Origin: JACDQM01 sp044373315
GTDB taxonomy: Bacteria > Pseudomonadota > Gammaproteobacteria > Burkholderiales > Burkholderiaceae_C
Length of the DNA: 56,305 bases
Reading direction: 5' to 3'
Assembly (NCBI RefSeq): GCF_044373315.1
Contig: NZ_JBILQK010000016.1
Location: 1 to 56,305 of the forward strand
The number at the start of each line of letters is the position of its first letter. Position 1 is the first letter of the stretch. This document shows, one piece after another, positions 44,543 to 51,429 of this stretch. The notes under the pieces were generated by a model. It was not told the origin of the DNA, did no database searches, and was given only the letters and a program-made list of their open reading frames with translations. Made by a program: the position numbers and the translations under genes.

Positions 44543-44962
44543 ATGGCTTTCGCTTCCTTCGACAACAAGCGCGCAAGCGCGCCGGTGGCTGAAATCAATA
44601 TGGTGCCGCTGATCGACGTGATGCTGGTGCTGCTGGTGATCTTCATCGTTACCGCGCCCCTGCTGACCCATGCGGTAAAGCTGGACCTGCCCAAGGTGAG
44701 CTCGACCGCTCAGGCGGTGGTGCCCCAGAAAATCGAGTTCGCCATCGACGCCCAGGGCCAGCGCTTCTGGAATGGCGAGGCGATCAGCCGTGCCGACGCC
44801 ATCAGCCGCTTCGCCCTTGAGGGTGCCAAACCGGATCAGCCCGAGGTGCATCTGCGCGCCGACCAGGACGTGGCCTATCGCGTGGTCGCCGAGACCCTGG
44901 CCGATGCGTCCAAGGCGGGGCTCAGCAAGGTCGGCTTCGTGAGCCAGCCCGAGTCACGCTGA
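44543..44962 (+). CDS. exbD: ExbD, TonB-system subunit
   Basis: 139 residues. The N-terminal membrane helix EINMVPLIDVMLVLLVIFIV carries the essential protonatable Asp (PLIDVML), and a periplasmic domain follows (VHLRADQDVAYRVVAETLAD). Standard length for ExbD. It starts 11 bases after exbB and precedes the siderophore receptor gene by about 105 bases on the same strand. Confidence 0.95.
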   Translation: MAFASFDNKRASAPVAEINMVPLIDVMLVLLVIFIVTAPLLTHAVKLDLPKVSSTAQAVVPQKIEFAIDAQGQRFWNGEAISRADAISRFALEGAKPDQPEVHLRADQDVAYRVVAETLADASKAGLSKVGFVSQPESR

Positions 44963-45068
44963 GGCTGCCGGCCCCCGCGTGAGCTGACGCAACCCCATCA
45001 AGTGGGACGCCATCAATGGGCGGCTCACCGGGCAGAGCCATGCCCAGAATTTCTAACGAGGAGAAGAT

Positions 45069-47351
45069 ATGTCTTCAAAAAAGACGCACAAGAAGAGCCC
45101 GGCATCGGGCAAGCGCAACACGGCCCTGCTGCCGCTGGGCGCACTGGCGGCCGGGTTCGGCTTGGCATCCGCCGCGTTGGCCCAGGGCGTGCCGGAGCAG
45201 CCGGCCGAGCCTGCCAAGGCTGAAGCCACGCTGCCGGTGGTGCGCGGCAAGGCAAGCGCCGAAAAACCCGGCAAGGCGGACTACCAGGCCACCGAGACCC
45301 GCATCGGCAAGGGGCGCCAGGAGCTGCGTGACATTCCCCAGTCCATCACCGTCGTCACCGAGAAACTGATCGACGACCGCAACCTCGACACCATGAAGGA
45401 GCTGCTGAAGAACACCGCCGGCATCACCTTCATGGCGGCTGAGGGCGGCGAGGAGGACATCCGTCTGCGCGGTTTCCCGCTGCAGGCCACGGGCGACGTC
45501 TTCATCGACGGCATGCGTGACCCGGCGTTCTATGAGCGCGATACCTTCTTCTACGACCGCCTGGAACTGCTGCGCGGCTCGGCCTCGATGCTGTTCGGCC
45601 GTGGTTCCACAGGCGGTGCGGTGAACCAGGTCATGAAGACCCCGCGCCTGCTCAATGAGAACCAGATCGACCTGACGCTGTCCAGCCACGGCGGCGTGCG
45701 TGCGGTGGGCGACTTCAATGCCAAGACGGGCGAGTCCTCGGCGCTGCGCGTGGGCACGATGTACAGCTATGCCGACAACAACGGCGCCGGCAGCAAGATC
45801 GACAAGGCCGGCCTGGCTGGCACTTACCGCTGGGGCATCGGTGAGCGCGACGAATTCAGCGCGACGATCTATGCGCTGGAGAACGACAACGGCATGAACT
45901 ACGGCATGCCCTGGATCCGCCCGACGACCACGTCTGCCGTCAGCGAAACAAGGCTGCTGCCGCTGGACCCGACGGCCTACTACGGCCTAGCCAGCGACTA
46001 CAACAAGGGATCGGCGAACTACGGCATGCTGACCCACACGCACCGCTTTGGCCAGAACGCCGAGCTGATCACCAAGGTGCGCAAGGCGGACTACACGCGT
46101 GACCAGCGCTCCGGCACGGTGCGCTTCGCGGCAGCTGCCGCGCAGCCCGACCGGACAGCCGTTTCGCTTGCCACCTTCGGTCCCAGAACCGTGATCAACC
46201 GGGGCACGCATCTGAAGATCCAGGACATGCAGACGCTGACCGCGCAGAGCGATTTCGCCTCCAAGTTCAAGGCCATCGGCCTTGAGCACAGCCTGCAGGC
46301 CGGTGTCGACTTTGCCGACGAGAAGAAGCAGGTCTACAGCCAGCTCAGCGCCGCGCAGGGCGGCGTCGTGCCGGCCAAGCCGACCACCACGGTGGGCACG
46401 CCCAACGATGGCGCGTCCGTCGACGAGAGCCTGCGCCGCCTGCGCCTGGCCAACGAGTACCGCTCCAAGGGCTGGGGCGCCTATGCGCAGGATCTGGTGA
46501 CGATCGCGCCGCAGTGGAAGCTGCTGGCCGGTTTGCGCTACGACAGCCTGGACGGCGACTACAGCACCTACGCGATTCCCAACGCCGCCGCGACACCGGT
46601 GACGACCACCAGCTACCGCATGAAGATCTCGGAGTGGAGCCAACGCGCGGCAGTGCTGTTCCAGCCCAATGCCCTGATGTCCTTCCATCTGGGCGCAGCG
46701 ACGTCGTTCAACACCTCGGGCGATGCCTACTCGCTGGGTGCCGACAATGCCAGCACGCCGCCCGAGAAGTCCATCAATGTGGAGTTGGGCGCCAAGCTCG
46801 ATTCGGCGGACGGCAAGATGACCAGCCGTTTTGCGGTCTTCCGCAGCACCAAGCTGCACGAGCGCAACACCGATCCGCTGGTCAACCTGGTGACGCTGTC
46901 GGGCAAGCGCCATGCCGCCGGCTTTGAAGCCGACTTCACCGGCCGACTGGCCCAGGGCTGGGAAGTCTTTGCCTCCTTCATGTGGATGCCGGTGGCCAAG
47001 ATCGACGTCGGCGTGGCCGGCTCGGAAGGCCAGGGCACGCGGCCCTCGCTGACGCCGCGCTACTCCGGCACCTTGTGGACCACCTACCAGCTGACGCCGC
47101 AATGGCGCCTGGGCGCGGGTCTGAACGGCCGCAGCGGCCAGCAGCCCAACCGCAACCCAGGCTTCTTTGCGCCCAAGTTCGTGACGGGCGATCTGATGGC
47201 CGAGTACACAGCGATCCAGGACAAGCTGAGCTTCAAGCTCAACGTCAGCAATGTGAGCAACAAGCTGTATGCCGAGTCGCTGTATGCCGGCGGCCACTAC
47301 ATCCCTGGCACCGGCCGCATCGTCGCGCTGACGAGCAGCTACAAGTTCTAA
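45069..47351 (+). CDS. TonB-dependent catecholate-siderophore-type receptor (Fiu-like)
   Basis: 760 residues. After a Lys-rich signal peptide (to about AALAQG) come the plug domain with LRDIPQSITVVTEKLIDDRN, LRGFPLQATGDVFIDGMRDP and LELLRGSASMLFGRGSTGGAVNQ, and a barrel ending RIVALTSSYKF. RDIPQSITVV and the GMRDP block are typical of Fiu/PiuA-like ferric catecholate receptors. GAGGAGAAG sits 3 bases before ATG 45069. It lies directly after tonB-exbB-exbD, probably under the same Fur box, and before a PiuC-type gene, the common piuA-piuC arrangement. Confidence 0.93.
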   Translation: MSSKKTHKKSPASGKRNTALLPLGALAAGFGLASAALAQGVPEQPAEPAKAEATLPVVRGKASAEKPGKADYQATETRIGKGRQELRDIPQSITVVTEKLIDDRNLDTMKELLKNTAGITFMAAEGGEEDIRLRGFPLQATGDVFIDGMRDPAFYERDTFFYDRLELLRGSASMLFGRGSTGGAVNQVMKTPRLLNENQIDLTLSSHGGVRAVGDFNAKTGESSALRVGTMYSYADNNGAGSKIDKAGLAGTYRWGIGERDEFSATIYALENDNGMNYGMPWIRPTTTSAVSETRLLPLDPTAYYGLASDYNKGSANYGMLTHTHRFGQNAELITKVRKADYTRDQRSGTVRFAAAAAQPDRTAVSLATFGPRTVINRGTHLKIQDMQTLTAQSDFASKFKAIGLEHSLQAGVDFADEKKQVYSQLSAAQGGVVPAKPTTTVGTPNDGASVDESLRRLRLANEYRSKGWGAYAQDLVTIAPQWKLLAGLRYDSLDGDYSTYAIPNAAATPVTTTSYRMKISEWSQRAAVLFQPNALMSFHLGAATSFNTSGDAYSLGADNASTPPEKSINVELGAKLDSADGKMTSRFAVFRSTKLHERNTDPLVNLVTLSGKRHAAGFEADFTGRLAQGWEVFASFMWMPVAKIDVGVAGSEGQGTRPSLTPRYSGTLWTTYQLTPQWRLGAGLNGRSGQQPNRNPGFFAPKFVTGDLMAEYTAIQDKLSFKLNVSNVSNKLYAESLYAGGHYIPGTGRIVALTSSYKF

Positions 47352-47398
47352 GGCCAGCAACGGGTTGATCTGCTACCTTCTTTCGAGAAGGCCTCTAC

Positions 47399-47427
47399 GG
47401 CCCGGGGCTCGTCCCCGGGCCATTTTT
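47399..47427 (+). terminator. Rho-independent terminator after the siderophore receptor gene
   Basis: GGCCCGGGG (47399-47407) and CCCCGGGCC (47413-47421) form a perfect 9-bp stem with a 5-base loop, followed by ATTTTT. It separates the receptor gene from the dioxygenase gene, so the latter needs readthrough or its own promoter. Confidence 0.9.
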
Positions 47428-47488
47428 CATGTGCACCCGGCAGGGCGCACCTACTCGATTCCGAGCACTGCTCGCCAAGGAGTCCATG

Positions 47489-48172
47489 ATGTTGCTGAAG
47501 ATCGCGCAAGTGCTGAGTGCCGAAGCGCTGGCGCGAGCGCGCGCACTGCTGGCGCAAGCGTCTTGGGAAGATGGACGCAAGACGGCCGGCGCGCAGGCTG
47601 CCGAGGTCAAGAACAACGAGCAGTTGCCGCGCGACAGTCGTGAGGCCCTGGCGCTGCAGGCACTGGTGCTGCAGGCGCTGGAGCAGCATCCGCTGTTCTT
47701 CTCGGCCGCATTGCCTAAGCGGGTGCTGCCGCCAATGTTCAACCGCTATGGCGATGCCGCCAACACCTACGGCGCGCACGTCGACCAGGCCGTGCGCTAC
47801 TTGCCCGGCGGCACGCAGCGTGTGCGCACCGACATCTCCTGCACGCTGTTCCTGGCCGAGCCGCATGAATACGACGGCGGCGAGCTGCTGATCCACGACA
47901 CCTTCGGCGAACAACGCATCAAGCTGGCAGCCGGCGATATGGTGCTCTATCCCGGTACCAGCGTGCATGCCGTGACGCAGGTGACGCGCGGCCAGCGCCT
48001 GGCCAGCTTCTTCTGGGTCGAGAGCATGGTGCGCAGCGATGAGCAGCGTCGTCTGCTGTACGAGCTGGACATGAGCTTGCTGCGCCTGCGCGCCGAGCAT
48101 GGCGAGTCGCCCGCTACCGTGCAGCTGACGGGCACGTATCACAACCTGCTGCGCATGTGGGCCGACACATGA
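47489..48172 (+). CDS. PKHD-type Fe(II)/2-oxoglutarate dioxygenase (PiuC/YbiX-like)
   Basis: 227 residues. The 2-His-1-Asp triad is in YGAHVDQAVRYL (HxD) and TSVHAVTQVTRGQRLASFFW (distal His, with the 2-oxoglutarate Arg). PKHD enzymes such as PiuC are found next to Fiu/PiuA-type siderophore receptors and induced by iron starvation; the substrate is not established. AAGGAG at 47477-47482 favours ATG 47489 over ATG 47486. Its stop overlaps the start of the next gene (ATGA, 48169-48172). Confidence 0.93.
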   Translation: MLLKIAQVLSAEALARARALLAQASWEDGRKTAGAQAAEVKNNEQLPRDSREALALQALVLQALEQHPLFFSAALPKRVLPPMFNRYGDAANTYGAHVDQAVRYLPGGTQRVRTDISCTLFLAEPHEYDGGELLIHDTFGEQRIKLAAGDMVLYPGTSVHAVTQVTRGQRLASFFWVESMVRSDEQRRLLYELDMSLLRLRAEHGESPATVQLTGTYHNLLRMWADT

Positions 48173-49284
48173 GCGGCGGCGCCTTGCAGCAGATTCCGCC
48201 CGATGTGGCGAATCTGGCCGACTTCGAGCCACATGCGCGCGAACGCATGAGCACCGAGGCCTTCGCCTATCTCAATGGTGGCGCGGCCGACGAGCTGACG
48301 CTGCGCGTCAACCGTGCGGCGTGGGACGCCATCCGGCTGTGGCCGCGCGTCCTGCGCGATCTGTCCGGCGGCCACACCCGCATCGAGCTGCTGGGGCGGC
48401 GCTGGCCGGTTCCGGTGGCGCTGGCGCCCATCGCCTATCAGCAGCTGGCCCATCCGGAGGGCGAACTGGCCAGCGCGCTGGCCGCTGCGGCGCAGGGTGT
48501 GGGCCTGGTGCTGAGCGCGCAGTCCAGCGTCGCGATGGACGTCGTGGCCCGGGCCATGGCGAGCGAAGCTGAGCGCGGGCCGCTGTGGTTCCAGCTCTAC
48601 TGGCGCGACGACCCGGGCTTCATGCGCGAACTGCTGGGCCGTGTGGAGGCGGCGGGCTACGAGGCGCTGGTGCTGACCGTCGATGCCCCCGTGCACGGCG
48701 CGCGCGATCGCGAGCGCCGCGCCGGCTTCAAGCTGCCGCCGCAGATCCGTGCCGTCAACCTCGGCGGGCTCAAACGACCGGTGGAACTTCAGCTCGGCCA
48801 GAGCCTGCTGTTCGACGGCCTGATGCCGCGCGCGGCGACCTGGGCGCAGGTCGACTGGTTGCGCGAGCACAGCCGCCTGCCGCTGCTGCTCAAGGGCGTC
48901 GCGCACCCGGACGATGCGCGCGAAGCGCAGCGCCGCGATGTGGCCGGGCTCGTGGTCTCCAACCACGGCGGCCGCACGCTGGACACGCTGCCACCAACGG
49001 CAGCGCTGCTGCCGCGCCTGCGCGAAGCGGTGGGGCCTGAGCTGCCGCTGCTGGTCGATGGCGGTATCCGGCGCGGCACCGACGTGCTCAAGGCGCTGGC
49101 CTTGGGTGCCGATGCAGTGCTGCTGGGCCGGCCTTATGTGCATGCGCTGGCGACCGCCGGCGCGCATGGCGTGGCCTATGCGCTGCGCCTTTTGCGCGAT
49201 GAATTCGAGATCGCTATGGCGCTCAGTGGCTGCCGCAGTTGCGACGAGATCGGGCCGCATCTGCTGTGGCAATCGCAGGAGTGA
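48169..49284 (+). CDS. FMN-dependent alpha-hydroxy acid oxidizing enzyme
   Basis: 371 residues. The family pattern is complete: YLNGGAADELTLRVN, VPVALAPIAYQQLAHPEGE, GPLWFQLYWRDD, LPLLLKGVAHPDDA (flavin Lys), VVSNHGGRTLDTLP (catalytic His and Arg) and VDGGIRRGTDVLKALALGAD. It would oxidise an L-2-hydroxy acid such as lactate or glycolate through FMN; whether it acts as an oxidase, monooxygenase or dehydrogenase is unclear. Translationally coupled to the PiuC-like gene, an uncommon partner, which hints that its product or substrate matters in iron stress. Confidence 0.9.
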   Translation: MSGGALQQIPPDVANLADFEPHARERMSTEAFAYLNGGAADELTLRVNRAAWDAIRLWPRVLRDLSGGHTRIELLGRRWPVPVALAPIAYQQLAHPEGELASALAAAAQGVGLVLSAQSSVAMDVVARAMASEAERGPLWFQLYWRDDPGFMRELLGRVEAAGYEALVLTVDAPVHGARDRERRAGFKLPPQIRAVNLGGLKRPVELQLGQSLLFDGLMPRAATWAQVDWLREHSRLPLLLKGVAHPDDAREAQRRDVAGLVVSNHGGRTLDTLPPTAALLPRLREAVGPELPLLVDGGIRRGTDVLKALALGADAVLLGRPYVHALATAGAHGVAYALRLLRDEFEIAMALSGCRSCDEIGPHLLWQSQE

Positions 49285-49478
49285 TGCACAGCCGCGACAT
49301 TCAGGGGTGTTGATCGGGCAAATCTCGCGCTCCTGACGCAAATCTCCTCTATGAGAGCCTTCTCAATGAGAGAGGCGCGCAGTACCATTGCTCGCGCAGG
49401 GCGCCAGAGAGTATCGAAGGCTCAGACCTTCACCCGGACCCCGGCACATCAACACAACCTTTGATGGAGAGAATCGAA

Positions 49479-49901
49479 ATGGCAACTGCGAAGAAGGCTG
49501 CTCCCGCCAAGAAGGCGGCCCCGGCCAAGAAGGCCGCTCCGGCCAAGAAGGCGGCGGCTCCTGCGGCCAAGAAGGCAGCTCCGGCAAAGAAGGCCGCTGC
49601 ACCGGCCAAGAAGGCTGCACCGGCCAAGAAGGCTGCGGCTCCTGCAAAGAAGCGCACTCCCAATGCGGCCTTCATGAAGGCGCTGACCCCCAGCGCTGCA
49701 TTGGCCGCCATCGTTGGCTCGGCACCGCTGCCGCGCACCGATGTGACCAAGAAGGTGTGGGAGTACATCAAGAAGCACAAGCTGCAGGACGAAGTGCAGA
49801 AGCGCATCATCGTTGCCGATGCCAAGCTGAAGGAAATCTTCGGCAAGGCCAAGGCCGATATGTTCGAGATGACCAAGCTGATCAACAGCCACCTGAAGTG
49901 A
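49479..49901 (+). CDS. SWIB/MDM2-domain protein with histone-H1-like Lys-Ala-Pro tail
   Basis: 140 residues from ATG 49479 (GGAGA at 49466-49470). Residues 1-58 are repeats of the KKAAPA type, about 16 Lys pairs in all variants, resembling histone H1 tails and bacterial AlgP-like proteins. Residues about 60-140 are a SWIB domain: AFMKALTPSAALAAIVG, LPRTDVTKKVWEYIKKHKLQ, IIVADAKLKEIFGKAKADMF. It probably binds DNA and compacts or organises the nucleoid; SWIB proteins occur in Chlamydia and several betaproteobacteria. A terminator follows at 49946. Confidence 0.93.
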   Translation: MATAKKAAPAKKAAPAKKAAPAKKAAAPAAKKAAPAKKAAAPAKKAAPAKKAAAPAKKRTPNAAFMKALTPSAALAAIVGSAPLPRTDVTKKVWEYIKKHKLQDEVQKRIIVADAKLKEIFGKAKADMFEMTKLINSHLK

Positions 49902-49945
49902 TGCTGGCTTTGCAGCACTTCGGTGCTGCAAGTCTTCATGTGCAC

Positions 49946-49973
49946 AAGGCCCGGAATTTCCGGGCCTTTTTTT
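49946..49973 (+). terminator. Rho-independent terminator after the SWIB gene
   Basis: AAGGCCCGG (49946-49954), AATTT-type loop, CCGGGCC then seven T. It is perfectly paired and 45 bases after the stop. Confidence 0.93.
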
Positions 49974-50024
49974 GTCTGGGTTCGACAGGCCTGCCAGCTG
50001 CAGGCTGCATGGCCTCAGCCAGGC

Positions 50025-50411
50025 TCAGGCAATATCCAGCGATTGCAGGGCGCGGGTCAGTTGTGGCACATCAATAGGCTTGAGCCAGTACTCCTTGAAG
50101 CCGGCCTGTAGCGCCGCCTGCACCTGCTCGGGCAGGGCGTCGGCGGACAGCGCAACGCAGGCCAATTCGCTGTGGCGCGGATCGCGCCGCAGCTGCGCCA
50201 GCAAGTCCAGGCCGCTCATGTCCGGCAGGTTCATGTCGACCAGCAGCAAATCGGGCTGCAGCTCAGTGAGCATGTGCAAGGCTTGGCTGCCGTCTTCAGC
50301 GCACTCAAGCTGCCAGCCTGGCATTCGGCGGAACACCTCTTCCATCAACACGATGTTGATGCGGTCGTCTTCGACGTAAAGCACAAGGCGTGAAGTGGTG
50401 AGATCTGACAT
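50025..50411 (-). CDS. Stand-alone response regulator receiver protein (CheY-like)
   Basis: 128 residues. The receiver fold has the acidic pair in VLYVEDDRINIVLMEEV, the phosphoacceptor Asp in PDLLLVDMNLPDMSGLD, the Thr/Ser switch in VALSADALPEQ and Lys in EYWLKPID. No output domain, so it acts by protein contact or in a phosphorelay; this type is often paired with hybrid histidine kinases. No kinase is in the window. Start at ATG 50411; the frame is open further up but without similarity. Confidence 0.92.
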   Translation of the reverse strand: MSDLTTSRLVLYVEDDRINIVLMEEVFRRMPGWQLECAEDGSQALHMLTELQPDLLLVDMNLPDMSGLDLLAQLRRDPRHSELACVALSADALPEQVQAALQAGFKEYWLKPIDVPQLTRALQSLDIA

Positions 50412-50691
50412 GGCAGCGGACAGGCAGGCACGGAAAGCGCAGCAGCAGCACGGCTCAGCGCGCCGCGCACGATAGCAGCGAATCACCGGCGCTGTGTTGT
50501 TCCGGCTGTGCATGTGCCCGATTTCCGCTGCAGCTCGCCATGAACGCAGCGAAGTGTCCAAAAGCGTGACATATGCAAGCTTTGGACAACCCCTCATCAA
50601 GGGGGCGGCAGCCTAGGGTTGCCCCCAGCAGTCCGTAAACTGTAGGTACTCGCCAGGTCTATGGATCTGGAGCGGAACCCAAAGCAAAACC
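50412..50691. other. Divergent intergenic region between receiver and PEP-CTERM genes
   Basis: 280 bases. A short inverted repeat GGGGGC (50601-50606) and GCCCCC (50621-50626) lies about 65-90 bases before the PEP-CTERM start. I looked for a sigma-54 GG-N10-GC pattern, expected for some PEP-CTERM genes, and did not find a clean one. Confidence 0.5.
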
Positions 50692-51429
50692 ATGTCCATC
50701 CTCGCCTCCATCGCACTGGCCGCCTCAACCGCGACCTTGCCCCAATGCAGTTGGGACAAGCCCGGCGTCAATCCTTTCATGGGTGATGTGGTGGCTGCGG
50801 TTGACCGCTATCAGGACATTCCGGCGCCGGTGCGTGCCAAGCTCAAGGCCCGCATGCAGGCGCGCCAGTACGACGAGATCGCGCTGATCACCCGTGACGG
50901 CATCGAAGGCAAGGCTCAGTACGGCGCCGAGATCCGCGACATGCACTTCGGCGCCGGCAGCGTCTGCCGCACCGTGACCCGCAGCAAGTGGACTGCGAAG
51001 ATGCAGGAGCGCGGTCTGGTCTATTGCGAAGACGGCCACTGCATTCTGGTGCCGACTGTGTGCCGCAACGTCAGCCGCATCCAGCGCATCGCCGCGGCAA
51101 AGCCCACGATCGTGGCAGTCGCTCCGCCGGCTGCTGATCCTCAGACTGAACTGGAACTCGAGCCGCCGGGCGCCGGTGTGCCCGGAGGCAGCACCCCATC
51201 TCCGGCCGGGCCGAGTTTTGCGCAACTGTCCAGCCCCTTGCCGACGACGACGGTGACGGCTGCACCTCCCGGCCCAGGATTCATTCCAGGCGCGCCGCCT
51301 CTGGTGCCGACCTTGCCGCCCGGCATCCCCACCGTCACACCTCCCGTGCCCGAGCCCGAGACTTGGGCGCTGCTGCTGTCCGGCTTGGCTGTGGTGGCCT
51401 GGGTCGCCAAGCGCCGCCGCCCTACCTGA
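50692..51429 (+). CDS. PEP-CTERM sorting-signal protein, MHFG type
   Basis: 245 residues. The C-terminus is a full PEP-CTERM signal: PVPEPETWALLLSGLAVVAW followed by VAKRRRPT, which directs processing by exosortase in exopolysaccharide-producing bacteria. The central region has the RDMHFGAGSVCRTV block that marks the MHFG subgroup, four or more cysteines (QCSW, VCRT, YCEDGHC, VCRN) and then a long Pro/Thr-rich linker. The N-terminal signal is weak (MSILASIALAAS). Its last 8 bases overlap the convergent uvrA stop. No exosortase gene is in the window. Confidence 0.88.
   Translation: MSILASIALAASTATLPQCSWDKPGVNPFMGDVVAAVDRYQDIPAPVRAKLKARMQARQYDEIALITRDGIEGKAQYGAEIRDMHFGAGSVCRTVTRSKWTAKMQERGLVYCEDGHCILVPTVCRNVSRIQRIAAAKPTIVAVAPPAADPQTELELEPPGAGVPGGSTPSPAGPSFAQLSSPLPTTTVTAAPPGPGFIPGAPPLVPTLPPGIPTVTPPVPEPETWALLLSGLAVVAWVAKRRRPT

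Noticed and set aside
48139..49341. 400-codon minus-strand frame opposite the hydroxy acid oxidase
   Set aside because: The plus-strand gene has every family motif; the minus frame has none.
49388..50077. Alternative frame through the SWIB gene rich in Gly-Gln-Glu
   Set aside because: It is an out-of-frame reading of the Lys-Ala repeat codons and continues past the terminator.
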